Notes: a model not told the origin generated them from the letters alone. 64,000 nt of DNA from an uncultured Flavobacteriales bacterium (GCA_937901255.1 CALCHN010000048.1:4657-68656); one strand, 5' to 3'; numbered from the stretch's first letter, positions 1 through 7,920 are shown. A program made the numbers and translations.

Positions 1-539
1 AATTCATTTAGAATATAACTAGAAACATTTTGCATTTGCTCAGGGTTTAATTGTGCTTCCCAAGGAATCATACCTTTTTCTGGAACACCATATTTAACCA
101 CTTTAAAAACTTCATTTATACTATTTCCGTGTATCCAATAATCATCGGTAAAATTTGGTCCTACTCCTCCACCACCGTTTAAGGCATGACAAGCAACACA
201 GTTTTTTTCATAAATGGCTTTACCATCTGCTAAATTATCTGCATCGGTAACTAAAACAACGGTATTTTCATCTACAGCAGCTCCATGTTCTTTTTGGTAA
301 GCTTCAATTTTTTCTGCAGCTACAGCATATTCTGCTTTAAGCTCATCTTGTTGATTAAATTTTCCCATTCCAAAAAACATAATAACGTATATTATTGAGA
401 AAATTATTGTTCCATAGAACATGTACAACCACCATGGCGGAAGTGCATTATCTAATTCAACAATTCCATCGTATTCATGATCGGTAGGGTTAGTATCTAA
501 ACCTTCTATTAATTGCGATTTTTCGATTTTATTTTCCAT
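1..539 (-). CDS. ccoP: cbb3-type cytochrome c oxidase subunit CcoP (partial, C-terminus outside window)
   Basis: This is the membrane-anchored di-haem c subunit that passes electrons from cytochrome c or quinol-linked carriers to the CcoNO core. The gene begins at an ATG at 539 and runs off the left edge, so about 179 residues are visible. Near the N-terminus is the family motif Y-D-G-I-V-E-L-D-N-A-L-P-P-W-W, followed by one membrane helix ending in M-F-F-G-M-G-K-F. A first haem c motif, C-V-A-C-H, lies about two thirds along the visible part. The second CxxCH expected in CcoP would lie beyond the edge. It is the last visible gene of the leftward operon ccoI-ccoS-ccoNO-ccoQ-ccoP. Confidence 0.93.
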   Translation of the reverse strand, partial: MENKIEKSQLIEGLDTNPTDHEYDGIVELDNALPPWWLYMFYGTIIFSIIYVIMFFGMGKFNQQDELKAEYAVAAEKIEAYQKEHGAAVDENTVVLVTDADNLADGKAIYEKNCVACHALNGGGGVGPNFTDDYWIHGNSINEVFKVVKYGVPEKGMIPWEAQLNPEQMQNVSSYILNE

Positions 540-607
540 GATTCCTTAGTTATAAAAAGTTATAAGATTCATTTTTATTTGTTCGTTGAGCTTACACTCA
601 ACTCTTT

Positions 608-637
608 TAAATTACGCTCCTTCGGAGCTTTTGTTAT
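608..637 (-). other. Short GCTCC-TTC-GGAGC hairpin between ccoQ and ccoP
   Basis: A perfect 5-bp stem with a 3-base loop sits in the 184-base ccoQ-ccoP spacer. On the minus strand it is preceded by an A-rich run rather than followed by a clear U tract. It is therefore more likely an mRNA-processing or stability hairpin than a terminator. A similar GCTCC-GTT-GGAGC hairpin follows the E1 gene at 37020-37032. Confidence 0.35.
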
Positions 638-654
638 TTCTTACTCTGTTTTCT

Positions 655-762
655 GACTCACCCCCAAGTTATCTTGCGATAACTTCTCCCCCTCTCTTTA
701 AAGAGAGGGAGCAAGGGGGAGAGTTATTTAATCATGCTCCTATGTGAGAAACTTTTACTCAT
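655..762 (-). repeat. Interspersed repeat A, copy 1, overlapping the 3' end of ccoQ
   Basis: Read on the minus strand, this stretch matches 62462-62567 on the plus strand at roughly 90% or better by eye, with one 2-base indel. It contains two inverted repeats: CTCTCTTTAAAGAGAG with a purine/pyrimidine-rich surround, and GTTATCGCAAGATAAC. It ends in GGGGGTGAGTC. The first 39 bases code for the last 12 residues and stop codon of ccoQ (M-S-K-S-F-S-H-R-S-M-I-K). The other copy keeps the same frame (M-S-K-V-F-S-H-R-K-M-I-K, then stop). No transposase is nearby. It is probably a short, non-autonomous repeat that is also transcribed as the ccoQ-ccoP spacer. Confidence 0.8.
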
Positions 763-942
763 TGTCATTTCATCATCTTCTTCTAGCGGCAACTTTTCCA
801 TATAATCTACATATTGTTTTTTGGTAGTAATTACCCAAACCAACAATCCGATAAAAAAGAGGAAAAAGATAACCAGTGAAATAATTGGAAAGATTTCTAT
901 CCCTCCAATTGTTTCCATATTATGTTTTATAAACTTTAGCAT
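724..942 (-). CDS. ccoQ: CcoQ/FixQ-like small subunit of cbb3 oxidase
   Basis: This 72-residue single-pass membrane protein has a hydrophobic helix at about residues 17-38, followed by a charged segment with an acidic patch (L-E-E-D-D-E). Its size, topology and position between ccoNO and ccoP fit CcoQ, a helper that stabilises the oxidase complex. The ATG at 942 is 25 bases after the ccoNO stop. The last 12 residues are encoded within repeat A, whose second copy lies at 62462-62567. The tail therefore looks repeat-derived rather than ancestral CcoQ sequence. The CcoQ call rests on context and topology, because the family is poorly conserved. Confidence 0.85.
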   Translation of the reverse strand: MLKFIKHNMETIGGIEIFPIISLVIFFLFFIGLLVWVITTKKQYVDYMEKLPLEEDDEMTMSKSFSHRSMIK

Positions 943-967
943 AGTTCTGTCTTTTTTCTTTAAAAAA

Positions 968-3094
968 TTATTTTTCTACGTCAGTTCCTAACCTTTGTAA
1001 GTAAGCTATAAGAGCAATAATTTCTTTGTTCGCATCTGCTTTTTCAATTCCTTCAGTTTTTAGTTGCTCTGCTATTTCATTGGCTTGTTTTTTCAAGTCA
1101 TCAATAGCTTGTTGGTCATAACCTTCTGCATAAGGAACACCTAGCGTTTGCATTGCTCTAATTTTTGCAGGCGTACTTTCTATGTCTATGTCTTTCTCTA
1201 ACAACCAAGGGTAAGCAGGCATAATAGATTTAGGCGACATACTGGTTGGGTCTTCCATGTGGTTATAATGCCAAGAGTGAGATTTTCTTAACTTTTTAGA
1301 ACCTTCTCTTGCTAAATCTGGCCCTGTTCTTTTCGAACCCCACTGGAAAGGATGGTCATAAACAAACTCACCAGATTTTGAGTAATCGCCATATCTTTCT
1401 ACCTCATGTCTAAATGGTCTAATCATTTGTGAGTGACAATTATAACAACCTTCTTTCACATAAATATCTCTACCTTGTAATTCTAGAGGTGTGTATGGTT
1501 TTACTGCCTCAATGGTTGGTACATTAGATTTTACTAAGAAGGTAGGTACCATTTCTACCGCTCCACCAATTAATATTACAATTAGTGAGAATATTAATAA
1601 TTTAACTGGTTTTCTTTCAATAACTCTGTGCCAGTGCTCTCCGTTGTGAGGAGTATAAACAGGTTCTAAAGCTGGTGCTTCGGCAGCTTCATTATCTACA
1701 AACTGACCTTGTTTTACTGTTTTAATGATGTTGTAAACCATTAATAATGCTCCCACCAAATACAATGTTCCACCAATACTTCTTGTCATGTACATTGGAA
1801 CAATTTCAGTAACTGTTTCTAAGAAGTTAGGGTATTTTAAATATCCATCAGCAGTAAATTCTTGCCACATTAAATATTGGGTAAATCCTGCAAAGTATAA
1901 TGGTACAGCATAAACTAATATCCCTATAGTACCTATCCAGAAGTGAACTCCTGCTAATTTTTCGGAATATAATTTAGTATTAAACATTCTAGGGATAAGC
2001 CAATACAGCATCCCAAAAGTTAAGAATCCATTCCAACCTAAAGCTCCAATATGTACGTGTCCAACCGTCCAATCTGTATAATGGCTAATTGCATTTACAC
2101 TTTTTAATGATAACATTGGCCCTTCAAAAGTTGCCATACCATAAGCGGTAATAGCTACTACAAAGAATTTTAACACGGCACTATCTCTAACTTTATCCCA
2201 AGCACCACGAAGTGTTAACAATCCATTAATCATACCTCCCCAAGATGGAGCGATAAGCATTACTGAGAATACCACGCCTAAGGTTTGAGCCCATTCTGGT
2301 AAAGATGTATATAACAAATGGTGAGGTCCAGCCCAAATGTATAAGAAGATTAACGCCCAAAAGTGGATAATAGATAGTTTATAAGAATAAACTGGTCGTT
2401 GTGCTGCTTTTGGCACAAAATAATACATTAATCCTAAATAAGGTGTTGTTAAAAAGAAAGCAACAGCATTATGTCCGTACCACCACTGTACTAAGGCATC
2501 TTGAACACCTGCATACCATGAGTAACTTTTCATAAAGCTTACTGGCAATTCAAATGAATTTACAAGGTGCAAAACTGCCACAGTTACAAAAGTGGCTATG
2601 TAAAACCAAATGGCAACATACAAGTGTCTTTCTCTTCTTTTTAAGATGGTAGCAAACATGTTCCAACCAAAAACTACCCAAATTATAGTAATAGCTATAT
2701 CAATTGGCCACTCTAATTCAGCATATTCCTTTCCGGTTGTAAACCCTGCTAATAAGGTAATTGCTGCGGAGACAATAATTAACTGCCATCCCCAAAAATT
2801 AATTAAACTTAATTTATCACTCCACATTCTGGTTTTTAGCAACCTTTGTAAAGAGTAATAAACTCCTGTAAAAATTCCATTACCCACAAATGCAAAAATT
2901 ACTGCATTGGTATGCAAAGGTCTGGTTCTACCAAAAGTGGTAAACTCATAATTAAAATTTAATGCCGGAAGGTACATTTGAAGTGCTACAAGCAATCCAA
3001 CCAACATTCCTACAACGCCCCAAAAAATGGTTGCGTATGCAAATAGTTTTACGATCTTGTTGTCATAAAAAAACTTTTCTGTTTGCTGTGTCAT
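968..3094 (-). CDS. ccoNO: Fused cbb3-type cytochrome c oxidase subunits I and II (CcoN-CcoO)
   Basis: This is the catalytic core of the high-affinity haem-copper oxidase. Residues 1-470 are CcoN, with about twelve membrane helices and haem/copper ligands visible at H61 (haem b), H208, the H258-H259 pair and the H346/H348 pair. Residues 495-708 are CcoO, with one membrane helix near 498-520 and the haem c site G-C-Y-N-C-H at about 549-554, followed by Q-M-I-R-P-F. The two subunits are separate genes in proteobacteria; the fused form is known in Bacteroidota. It sits 12 bases after ccoS and 25 bases before ccoQ. The product acts in the inner membrane and pumps protons at low oxygen. Confidence 0.97.
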   Translation of the reverse strand: MTQQTEKFFYDNKIVKLFAYATIFWGVVGMLVGLLVALQMYLPALNFNYEFTTFGRTRPLHTNAVIFAFVGNGIFTGVYYSLQRLLKTRMWSDKLSLINFWGWQLIIVSAAITLLAGFTTGKEYAELEWPIDIAITIIWVVFGWNMFATILKRRERHLYVAIWFYIATFVTVAVLHLVNSFELPVSFMKSYSWYAGVQDALVQWWYGHNAVAFFLTTPYLGLMYYFVPKAAQRPVYSYKLSIIHFWALIFLYIWAGPHHLLYTSLPEWAQTLGVVFSVMLIAPSWGGMINGLLTLRGAWDKVRDSAVLKFFVVAITAYGMATFEGPMLSLKSVNAISHYTDWTVGHVHIGALGWNGFLTFGMLYWLIPRMFNTKLYSEKLAGVHFWIGTIGILVYAVPLYFAGFTQYLMWQEFTADGYLKYPNFLETVTEIVPMYMTRSIGGTLYLVGALLMVYNIIKTVKQGQFVDNEAAEAPALEPVYTPHNGEHWHRVIERKPVKLLIFSLIVILIGGAVEMVPTFLVKSNVPTIEAVKPYTPLELQGRDIYVKEGCYNCHSQMIRPFRHEVERYGDYSKSGEFVYDHPFQWGSKRTGPDLAREGSKKLRKSHSWHYNHMEDPTSMSPKSIMPAYPWLLEKDIDIESTPAKIRAMQTLGVPYAEGYDQQAIDDLKKQANEIAEQLKTEGIEKADANKEIIALIAYLQRLGTDVEK

Positions 3095-3106
3095 AATTTA
3101 TTAAGT

Positions 3107-3274
3107 TTATTTTGATTGATGTTTTGTTTCTTTTTTCTCGTCATCAAAGAGGATTCTCATTGATGGGGTATAATCATCTTCGTATTGCCCATCTTTTACA
3201 GACCACACAAAAGCCACTAGAAAACTAATAGCTACCGCTAAACTAACAATGATTAATATAAATAGTACGCTCAT
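3107..3274 (-). CDS. ccoS: cbb3-type oxidase assembly protein CcoS
   Basis: This 55-residue gene starts M-S-V-L-F-I-L-I-I-V and has one membrane helix at about residues 3-25. The helix is followed by V-K-D-G-Q-Y-E-D-D and an acidic/basic C-terminus. The W-S-V-K-D-G-Q-Y-x-D pattern right after the helix is typical of CcoS, which is needed for cofactor insertion into CcoN. It lies 12 bases before ccoNO and about 130 bases after ccoI. An FNR-like inverted repeat lies at 3315-3326, about 46 bases before the ATG, so ccoS may head its own transcript for the structural genes. Confidence 0.9.
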   Translation of the reverse strand: MSVLFILIIVSLAVAISFLVAFVWSVKDGQYEDDYTPSMRILFDDEKKETKHQSK

Positions 3275-3314
3275 AATTTTCGGTAAAAGTAGTGTAGGTA
3301 AGTATTAAAAAACA

Positions 3315-3326
3315 TGACTTTTGTCA
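3315..3326. promoter_or_regulatory. FNR/CRP-family-like operator upstream of ccoS
   Basis: A perfect inverted repeat, TGAC-TTTT-GTCA, is centred about 46 bases upstream of the ccoS start. The same architecture recurs at 5855-5866 before ccoI at nearly the same distance. FNR/CRP-family regulators bind repeats of this general form (TTGAt-N4-aTCAA), and cbb3 genes are classic FNR-type targets. Binding itself is inferred. Confidence 0.55.
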
Positions 3327-3404
3327 AATTAATAATTGTCTTTTGGTAAAGGGTTAATTTTTATGGTTTTAAAAATAGTAATAAATTAATAAATAGTCAA
3401 TTAA

Positions 3405-5816
3405 TTAATCAACTTTCATCAACTTGGCAGAAAGGTTGGTTGCAAGAGTTACGAAAACTACTACAGTAATAGAACTCAAAGGCATTAAAATAGCTGCCAA
3501 TACAGGCGACATTAAGCCTTGAACAGCAAAACTTAATCCCACAATATTATATAAAAACGAAACGATAAAACTTGCAATTACTATATTAATGCTTGTTTTA
3601 GCGTATTTAAAAAACAAGGGTAATTTTTCAAAAACGGCAGCATCTAAAATGGCATCACAAGCAGGAGAAAAAGTATTTACATCTTCAGAAATAGAAATAC
3701 CTACACTACTTTGTTTTAAAGCTCCGGCATCATTTAACCCATCGCCAATCATGGCTACTTTTTCATTTTGCTGTTGTAGTTCTTTTATGTACTTAAGCTT
3801 TTGCTCGGGAGTTTGATTAAATAAAAAGGCATTTTCTTTAGAAAAATACACTAACAACCTTTGTTGCTCACTGTCATTATCGCCCGATACTAAATGTAGC
3901 TTGAAATATTGTTGCAACTGATTAATTACTGTTTTCAGGTTTTTTCTGTAGGCATTTTCTAACTGGAATCTTCCCAAAACCTTATCATTAATTTTTACAT
4001 AAACTACAGATGTTGTTGCTGCATCTTCTTTTGTGGTTTCAACAAAATTTGCAGAACCAATTTTTACCGTTTTTCCATTAACTGTTGCCACAATTCCTTT
4101 ACCCAACACTTCTTCAAACTCTTTTGTTTCTACTAATTGGTAATTTTCTAATGTTGCAAAAACTAATTTACTAAGTGGATGTGATGACTGTCTTAACAAC
4201 GAAGCTACAGCATTTAAGTCATCCTTATTCATTTCCTCTCCAATATAAGAAATAGAGGAATTTGCTGCCTGCGTAAGTGTTCCTGTTTTATCAAAAACAA
4301 TGGTGCTGATTTTTGCTATCTGCTCTATAACAGAAGCGTTTTTGAGGTAAAATTTATTTCTACCAAAAATTCTCAGCACATTTCCAAAAGTAAATGGTGC
4401 GGATAAAGCCAACGCACAAGGACAAGCAATAATTAAAACCGATGTAAAAGCATGTATAGCAATTTTTTTATCAATATTCCACCAATAAAACAGACTTCCT
4501 AAGGCTATTGCAATAATTATTAAGGTAAAATACTTACTAATGGCATTGGTTATTCCAGCAAACTGATCCTGATTTTGTTTGGTAAAAGCTTCGTCATTCC
4601 ACAATTGGGTTAAGTAAGAATTAGAAATTTCTTTCAGTACTTTTAATTTTATGGCTTCTCCTTTTTGTTTTCCTCCGGCATAAATTTTTGCACCCACCTT
4701 AATTTCTACGGGTAAGGATTCACCTGTAACAAAACTATTATCAATTTTTGCTTCACCTGCTATCAATTGTGCATCTACAGGTATAATTTCGTTGTTTCTT
4801 ATTAGGATAGTATCACCTTTTTTAAGTTCAGAAACAGCAAGACTCACCTCTTCTCCGTTTTCCTTAATAATGGTTGAGGATATTGGAAAATAAGATTTAT
4901 AATCTCTCTCAAAAGATAGTACTGCATAGGTTTTTTGCTGAAAGACCTTTCCCAACAACATAAAGAAAATCAATCCTGCCAACGAATCTAAATATCCTGC
5001 TCCTTGATGACTTACAATTTCATAAACACTTCTGAAAAACAACGCTATTACTCCCAACACAATGGGAATATCTATGTTAATGGTTCTGTGTTTTACAGCT
5101 ACCCAAGCAGATTTTATATAATCTGATGCACTATATACCAACACAGGTAAGGAAAGTAGAATATTGATGTATCCGAAGAATTTGGCAAACGAAAGTTCTT
5201 TTATATCGTCTAAGCCAAAATATTCGGGCAGACTCAACATCATAATATTACCAAAAGCAAATCCGGCAATTCCTAGCTTATAGACTAAACTCCTGTCTAT
5301 CTTATACTTTTTATCTTTTGATGTATCTGAGAAATTAATTTCAGGTTCATAACCTATTGAAGTCAGTAATTCCACCAATTGCCTTAACGAAAGTTGATGA
5401 TAATTGAAAGATAGTTTAAGTTCTTTCTTTAAAAAATTTATTCTTGATGAAAATACATGTGGATTTAGTTTGTACAAATTCTCTAGCAACCAAACGCAAG
5501 AGCTACAATGAACTTGTGGTAAATAGAAAGTAACCAACATGCGTTCATCATCCTTAAAATCAATTAATTTCTCAACTATTTCTTGACTTTCGAGGTACTC
5601 GTGTTTTTTAGAAACATTTTTTGGAGGAGAAATGCCCGGTGTTTTTTCTAAATCATAATAATTACATAAATCATTCTGATTTAGAATTTCATAAACAGAT
5701 TTACACCCTACGCAACAAAAAGATTTACTATCGAAAAACAATGTTTCTTCCAAGCAATCTTCACCACAATGGTAACAAGTTGTTTTTTGCTTTGTATGAG
5801 TTTTTTCTGCTTGCAT
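3405..5816 (-). CDS. ccoI: Copper-transporting P1B-type ATPase for cbb3 oxidase assembly (CcoI/FixI-like)
   Basis: This 803-residue inner-membrane ATPase is thought to export copper used to build the CuB centre of the cbb3 oxidase. In order it has a Cys-rich N-terminal metal domain (C-Y-H-C at 14-17, C-C-V-G-C at 34-38) and an HMA-type C-S-S-C at 104-107. Paired membrane helices follow, then the actuator T-G-E-S (364-367), the transport motif C-P-C at 465-467, the phosphorylation motif D-K-T-G-T-L-T (509-515), and G-D-G-L-N-D in the hinge region. The length and N-terminal double metal domain fit the CcoI/CtpA subgroup rather than detoxifying CopA. It heads the leftward cco operon. Confidence 0.92.
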   Translation of the reverse strand: MQAEKTHTKQKTTCYHCGEDCLEETLFFDSKSFCCVGCKSVYEILNQNDLCNYYDLEKTPGISPPKNVSKKHEYLESQEIVEKLIDFKDDERMLVTFYLPQVHCSSCVWLLENLYKLNPHVFSSRINFLKKELKLSFNYHQLSLRQLVELLTSIGYEPEINFSDTSKDKKYKIDRSLVYKLGIAGFAFGNIMMLSLPEYFGLDDIKELSFAKFFGYINILLSLPVLVYSASDYIKSAWVAVKHRTINIDIPIVLGVIALFFRSVYEIVSHQGAGYLDSLAGLIFFMLLGKVFQQKTYAVLSFERDYKSYFPISSTIIKENGEEVSLAVSELKKGDTILIRNNEIIPVDAQLIAGEAKIDNSFVTGESLPVEIKVGAKIYAGGKQKGEAIKLKVLKEISNSYLTQLWNDEAFTKQNQDQFAGITNAISKYFTLIIIAIALGSLFYWWNIDKKIAIHAFTSVLIIACPCALALSAPFTFGNVLRIFGRNKFYLKNASVIEQIAKISTIVFDKTGTLTQAANSSISYIGEEMNKDDLNAVASLLRQSSHPLSKLVFATLENYQLVETKEFEEVLGKGIVATVNGKTVKIGSANFVETTKEDAATTSVVYVKINDKVLGRFQLENAYRKNLKTVINQLQQYFKLHLVSGDNDSEQQRLLVYFSKENAFLFNQTPEQKLKYIKELQQQNEKVAMIGDGLNDAGALKQSSVGISISEDVNTFSPACDAILDAAVFEKLPLFFKYAKTSINIVIASFIVSFLYNIVGLSFAVQGLMSPVLAAILMPLSSITVVVFVTLATNLSAKLMKVD

Positions 5817-5854
5817 ATAAATACAAAATTGCGTGGTTTTAGTTTATAAAACCA

Positions 5855-5866
5855 TGAATTTTGTCA
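5855..5866. promoter_or_regulatory. FNR/CRP-family-like operator upstream of ccoI
   Basis: The near-perfect inverted repeat TGAA-TTTT-GTCA is centred about 44 bases upstream of the ccoI ATG. Its core and spacing match the site in front of ccoS (3315-3326), including the run ATGA.TTTTGTCA. The agreement in sequence and distance supports a shared oxygen-responsive regulator, though no regulator gene is in the window. Confidence 0.5.
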
Positions 5867-5923
5867 TTTTATTTTTTTTGGGGAGTCTCCTTTCAAAAAC
5901 TATTTAATATTCGTCTTTAAAGG

Positions 5924-6045
5924 AGAGGCTGAGCCATAAAGTTCGAGTACGAGGCTTTCGAAATATTAAAATCAGGAGTTTACTAAAGTAAATGATTGAT
6001 TTTTAATATGAGAGTAACGAAGTTATCGGGCTTTATGGGCAGTTC
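5924..6045 (+). repeat. Inverted-repeat element B, copy 1 (MITE-like)
   Basis: About 122 bases with terminal inverted repeats: the left end AGGCTGAGCCATAAAG pairs with the right end CTTTATGGGCAGTTCT. The interior holds the hairpin AAAATCAG..GTTTAC-TAAA-GTAAAT..TGATTTTT. A second copy in reverse orientation lies at 62272-62396 and shares the core CGAGGCTTTCGAA and the hairpin arms, with different loop bases. There is no ORF inside. The right end touches the stop codon of the PKD-domain gene. It is probably a non-autonomous miniature element. Confidence 0.75.
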
Positions 6046-7320
6046 TTATTTATTCATTAAGCGAATAGTACCATTATGTTGATAAGCTTTTCCGTTTGCA
6101 TCATAAGTTACCACTTTCCATAAGTAAATATCGTTTGGAAGTTGTTCTCCTGAGTTGTTTAGCTTACCATTCCAAGGCTTGTACTTATCAGTAGTTTCAT
6201 AAATTAATTTACCACTTTTATCGGTAATCATCATTTTGAAATTTACATCCCAACCTAATAATGCTTTAGGAATAAACGTTTGATTTTCTTCAATAGAACT
6301 ATTAGGAATAAATCCTGATGGAGCTAATAAATCCATATCTAAGGTAATTTCTACCGATTTAGTAAACTCCACATAACAACCAGATTGATGAGTAAGCATT
6401 AATTTTACATCATAAGTTCCTTTGTCTTTAAAAACAAAACTTGGCGTTGCTTCTGTAGATGTTCTTCCATCATTCGTTTTCCACAAATAAGCACTAATGT
6501 TTTGGTTTTCTGTTTTAAAAGTTGTGGCAGGATATAAAAATTTATTTTTATCGTGAGCCAACGCTTCTTCTATATAAATAAATTCTTTAGTTGGCGTTGG
6601 AAGAATAGTTACACTTCCTACATTTTCAACTGTTTTTTGTTTCGTTTCATTATTTACAACAGTTAATGTTACCTCATAACTTCCTGCTTTATCATAAACA
6701 TGATGTGGCTGTGCATTATTAGATGTTGTTCCGTCACCAAAATCCCATAAATAAGATGGGTTGTAAGCATTAACTTTAGATTTAAATACTACTTGCTGAC
6801 CTAAACATACTGTTGAACTTAACACTTCTGCATGTACATTTAAATCTGCAACAGTTGTATTCGTATTTTCAGGCGTTTGATTATCAACTATTTCTTTTTG
6901 TTTAATATCTTCAACCAAAAAAGGTGTTTTTTCTTCCGATAATTGCTCTGTTATTTTTTCATCAATAACTTGAGTTTGATTAGCATGATTTTCCTGAATA
7001 TTATTTTCGTTGTTGGTAGTATTGTTAGTTGTGTTATTTGTATTGGAATTTTCTTCCTTAATTAAAGGAGCTTGTTCGTTAGTATTAACTTCTGTTGAGT
7101 AATTTTCTATACTATTATTATCATCCACATTATTATTGGAGATAAAGTAAGCAGAAACAGCTACCACAGCAACAACTGAAGCTGCAATAGCAATATTTTT
7201 AATGTATTGAACATTTTTTAACGAGTTTAATTTAGCATCCATCTCATTCCAATGGGCTTCATTAAAAGGAACTTCGTGTTGTTCAAGTTTGTCTTTTATT
7301 AATTTTTCGAATTTATCCAT
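6046..7320 (-). CDS. Membrane-anchored PKD-domain protein with type B (CHU_C-like) C-terminus, partner of ECF sigma factor
   Basis: Numbering here starts at the ATG at 7332, four codons upstream; the ATG at 7320 overlaps the sigma-factor stop by 8 bases and is preferred. Residues 5-45 form a short cytoplasmic segment with a conserved W at about 28. One membrane helix follows at about 46-64, then a long N/T/E-rich linker (65-160). Two PKD-like domains come next (about 165-245, with W-D-F-G-D-G-T-T, and 250-330). The C-terminal domain at 338-428 resembles gliding-motility-associated C-terminal domains (I-P-N-S at the start, W-N-G-K-L, D-I-Y-L-W-K-V). Position and layout suggest an anti-sigma or surface-sensing partner. 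A paralogous pair lies at 32000-33725. Confidence 0.8.
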   Translation of the reverse strand: MDKFEKLIKDKLEQHEVPFNEAHWNEMDAKLNSLKNVQYIKNIAIAASVVAVVAVSAYFISNNNVDDNNSIENYSTEVNTNEQAPLIKEENSNTNNTTNNTTNNENNIQENHANQTQVIDEKITEQLSEEKTPFLVEDIKQKEIVDNQTPENTNTTVADLNVHAEVLSSTVCLGQQVVFKSKVNAYNPSYLWDFGDGTTSNNAQPHHVYDKAGSYEVTLTVVNNETKQKTVENVGSVTILPTPTKEFIYIEEALAHDKNKFLYPATTFKTENQNISAYLWKTNDGRTSTEATPSFVFKDKGTYDVKLMLTHQSGCYVEFTKSVEITLDMDLLAPSGFIPNSSIEENQTFIPKALLGWDVNFKMMITDKSGKLIYETTDKYKPWNGKLNNSGEQLPNDIYLWKVVTYDANGKAYQHNGTIRLMNK

Positions 7321-7882
7321 GTTTTTGGGCATTCTTTTTTTCTAATAGTTGTCTTAAGTTTCTTTTTGCTTTAGCTAAGTTAGATTTAGATGTTCCTTCA
7401 TTTATTTCTAGTTCATCTGCAATTTCTTTGTGGGAATAACCTTCTAGCACATACAAGTTAAAAACTGTTCTGTAAACAGGGCTTAATTCTTGAATGGCTT
7501 CCATAATTACTTCTACTCCAAAATTGCTGTAAATAGTTTCTGCACTTTCTGAATAATTAGCATCTAAAATGTAATTATCATCATCATCTACAAAATATAC
7601 GCCTTTGTTTTTTCTATAACAATCTATGGCGGTATTTACAATTATCCTTCTTACCCAACCTTCTAAAGAACCTTTAAAATTATAACTTTTAAGATGTTGA
7701 AAAACCTTAACAAATCCATCTTGCAACACATCTTTGGCTTCATCTGTACTATTGGCATAACGATAACAAACACTCATCATTTTTCCATAATACATCTTGT
7801 AAAGCTCTTTTTGAGCTTTCCTGTTGCCTTTAACACATTCGTTAACAAGACGTTCTAATTTATCTTGATCTTCTCGATCCAT
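7313..7882 (-). CDS. ECF-family RNA polymerase sigma factor (copy 1)
   Basis: This 189-residue protein has sigma-70 region 2 at about residues 25-95 (D-V-L-Q-D-G-F-V-K-V-F, then G-W-V-R-R-I-I-V-N-T-A). Region 4 lies at about 125-180 (Y-R-T-V-F-N-L-Y-V-L-E-G-Y-S-H-K-E-I-A). It directs RNA polymerase to a dedicated regulon. The downstream PKD membrane gene overlaps it, which is typical of sigma/anti-sigma pairs and suggests translational coupling. Its closest relative in the window is the sigma gene at 33180-33725, which shares G-Y-S-H-K-E-I-A and S-L-E-G-W. A possible self-recognised promoter (AAC-N16-CGT) lies just upstream at 7899-7920. Confidence 0.93.
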   Translation of the reverse strand: MDREDQDKLERLVNECVKGNRKAQKELYKMYYGKMMSVCYRYANSTDEAKDVLQDGFVKVFQHLKSYNFKGSLEGWVRRIIVNTAIDCYRKNKGVYFVDDDDNYILDANYSESAETIYSNFGVEVIMEAIQELSPVYRTVFNLYVLEGYSHKEIADELEINEGTSKSNLAKAKRNLRQLLEKKNAQKHG

Positions 7883-7898
7883 TTAATTTTACCTTAAG

Positions 7899-7920
7899 AC
7901 GTTATTATGTTTGTTGGGTT
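7899..7920 (-). promoter_or_regulatory. Possible ECF-type promoter (AAC-N16-CGT) for the sigma gene
   Basis: On the minus strand, GCAACC is followed, 16 bases after AAC, by CGTC, ending 17 bases before the sigma ATG. ECF sigma factors commonly recognise AAC-type -35 and CGT-type -10 elements at this distance and often drive their own genes. A looser equivalent (GCAACC, 17 bases, CATC) precedes the paralogous sigma gene at 33725. The evidence is pattern only. Confidence 0.3.

Noticed and set aside
2610..2858. Plus-strand ORF inside ccoNO
   Set aside because: It is antisense shadow of a strongly conserved gene. The same applies to other opposite-strand ORFs within ccoI, ftsY, recJ, porU, porV and murB.
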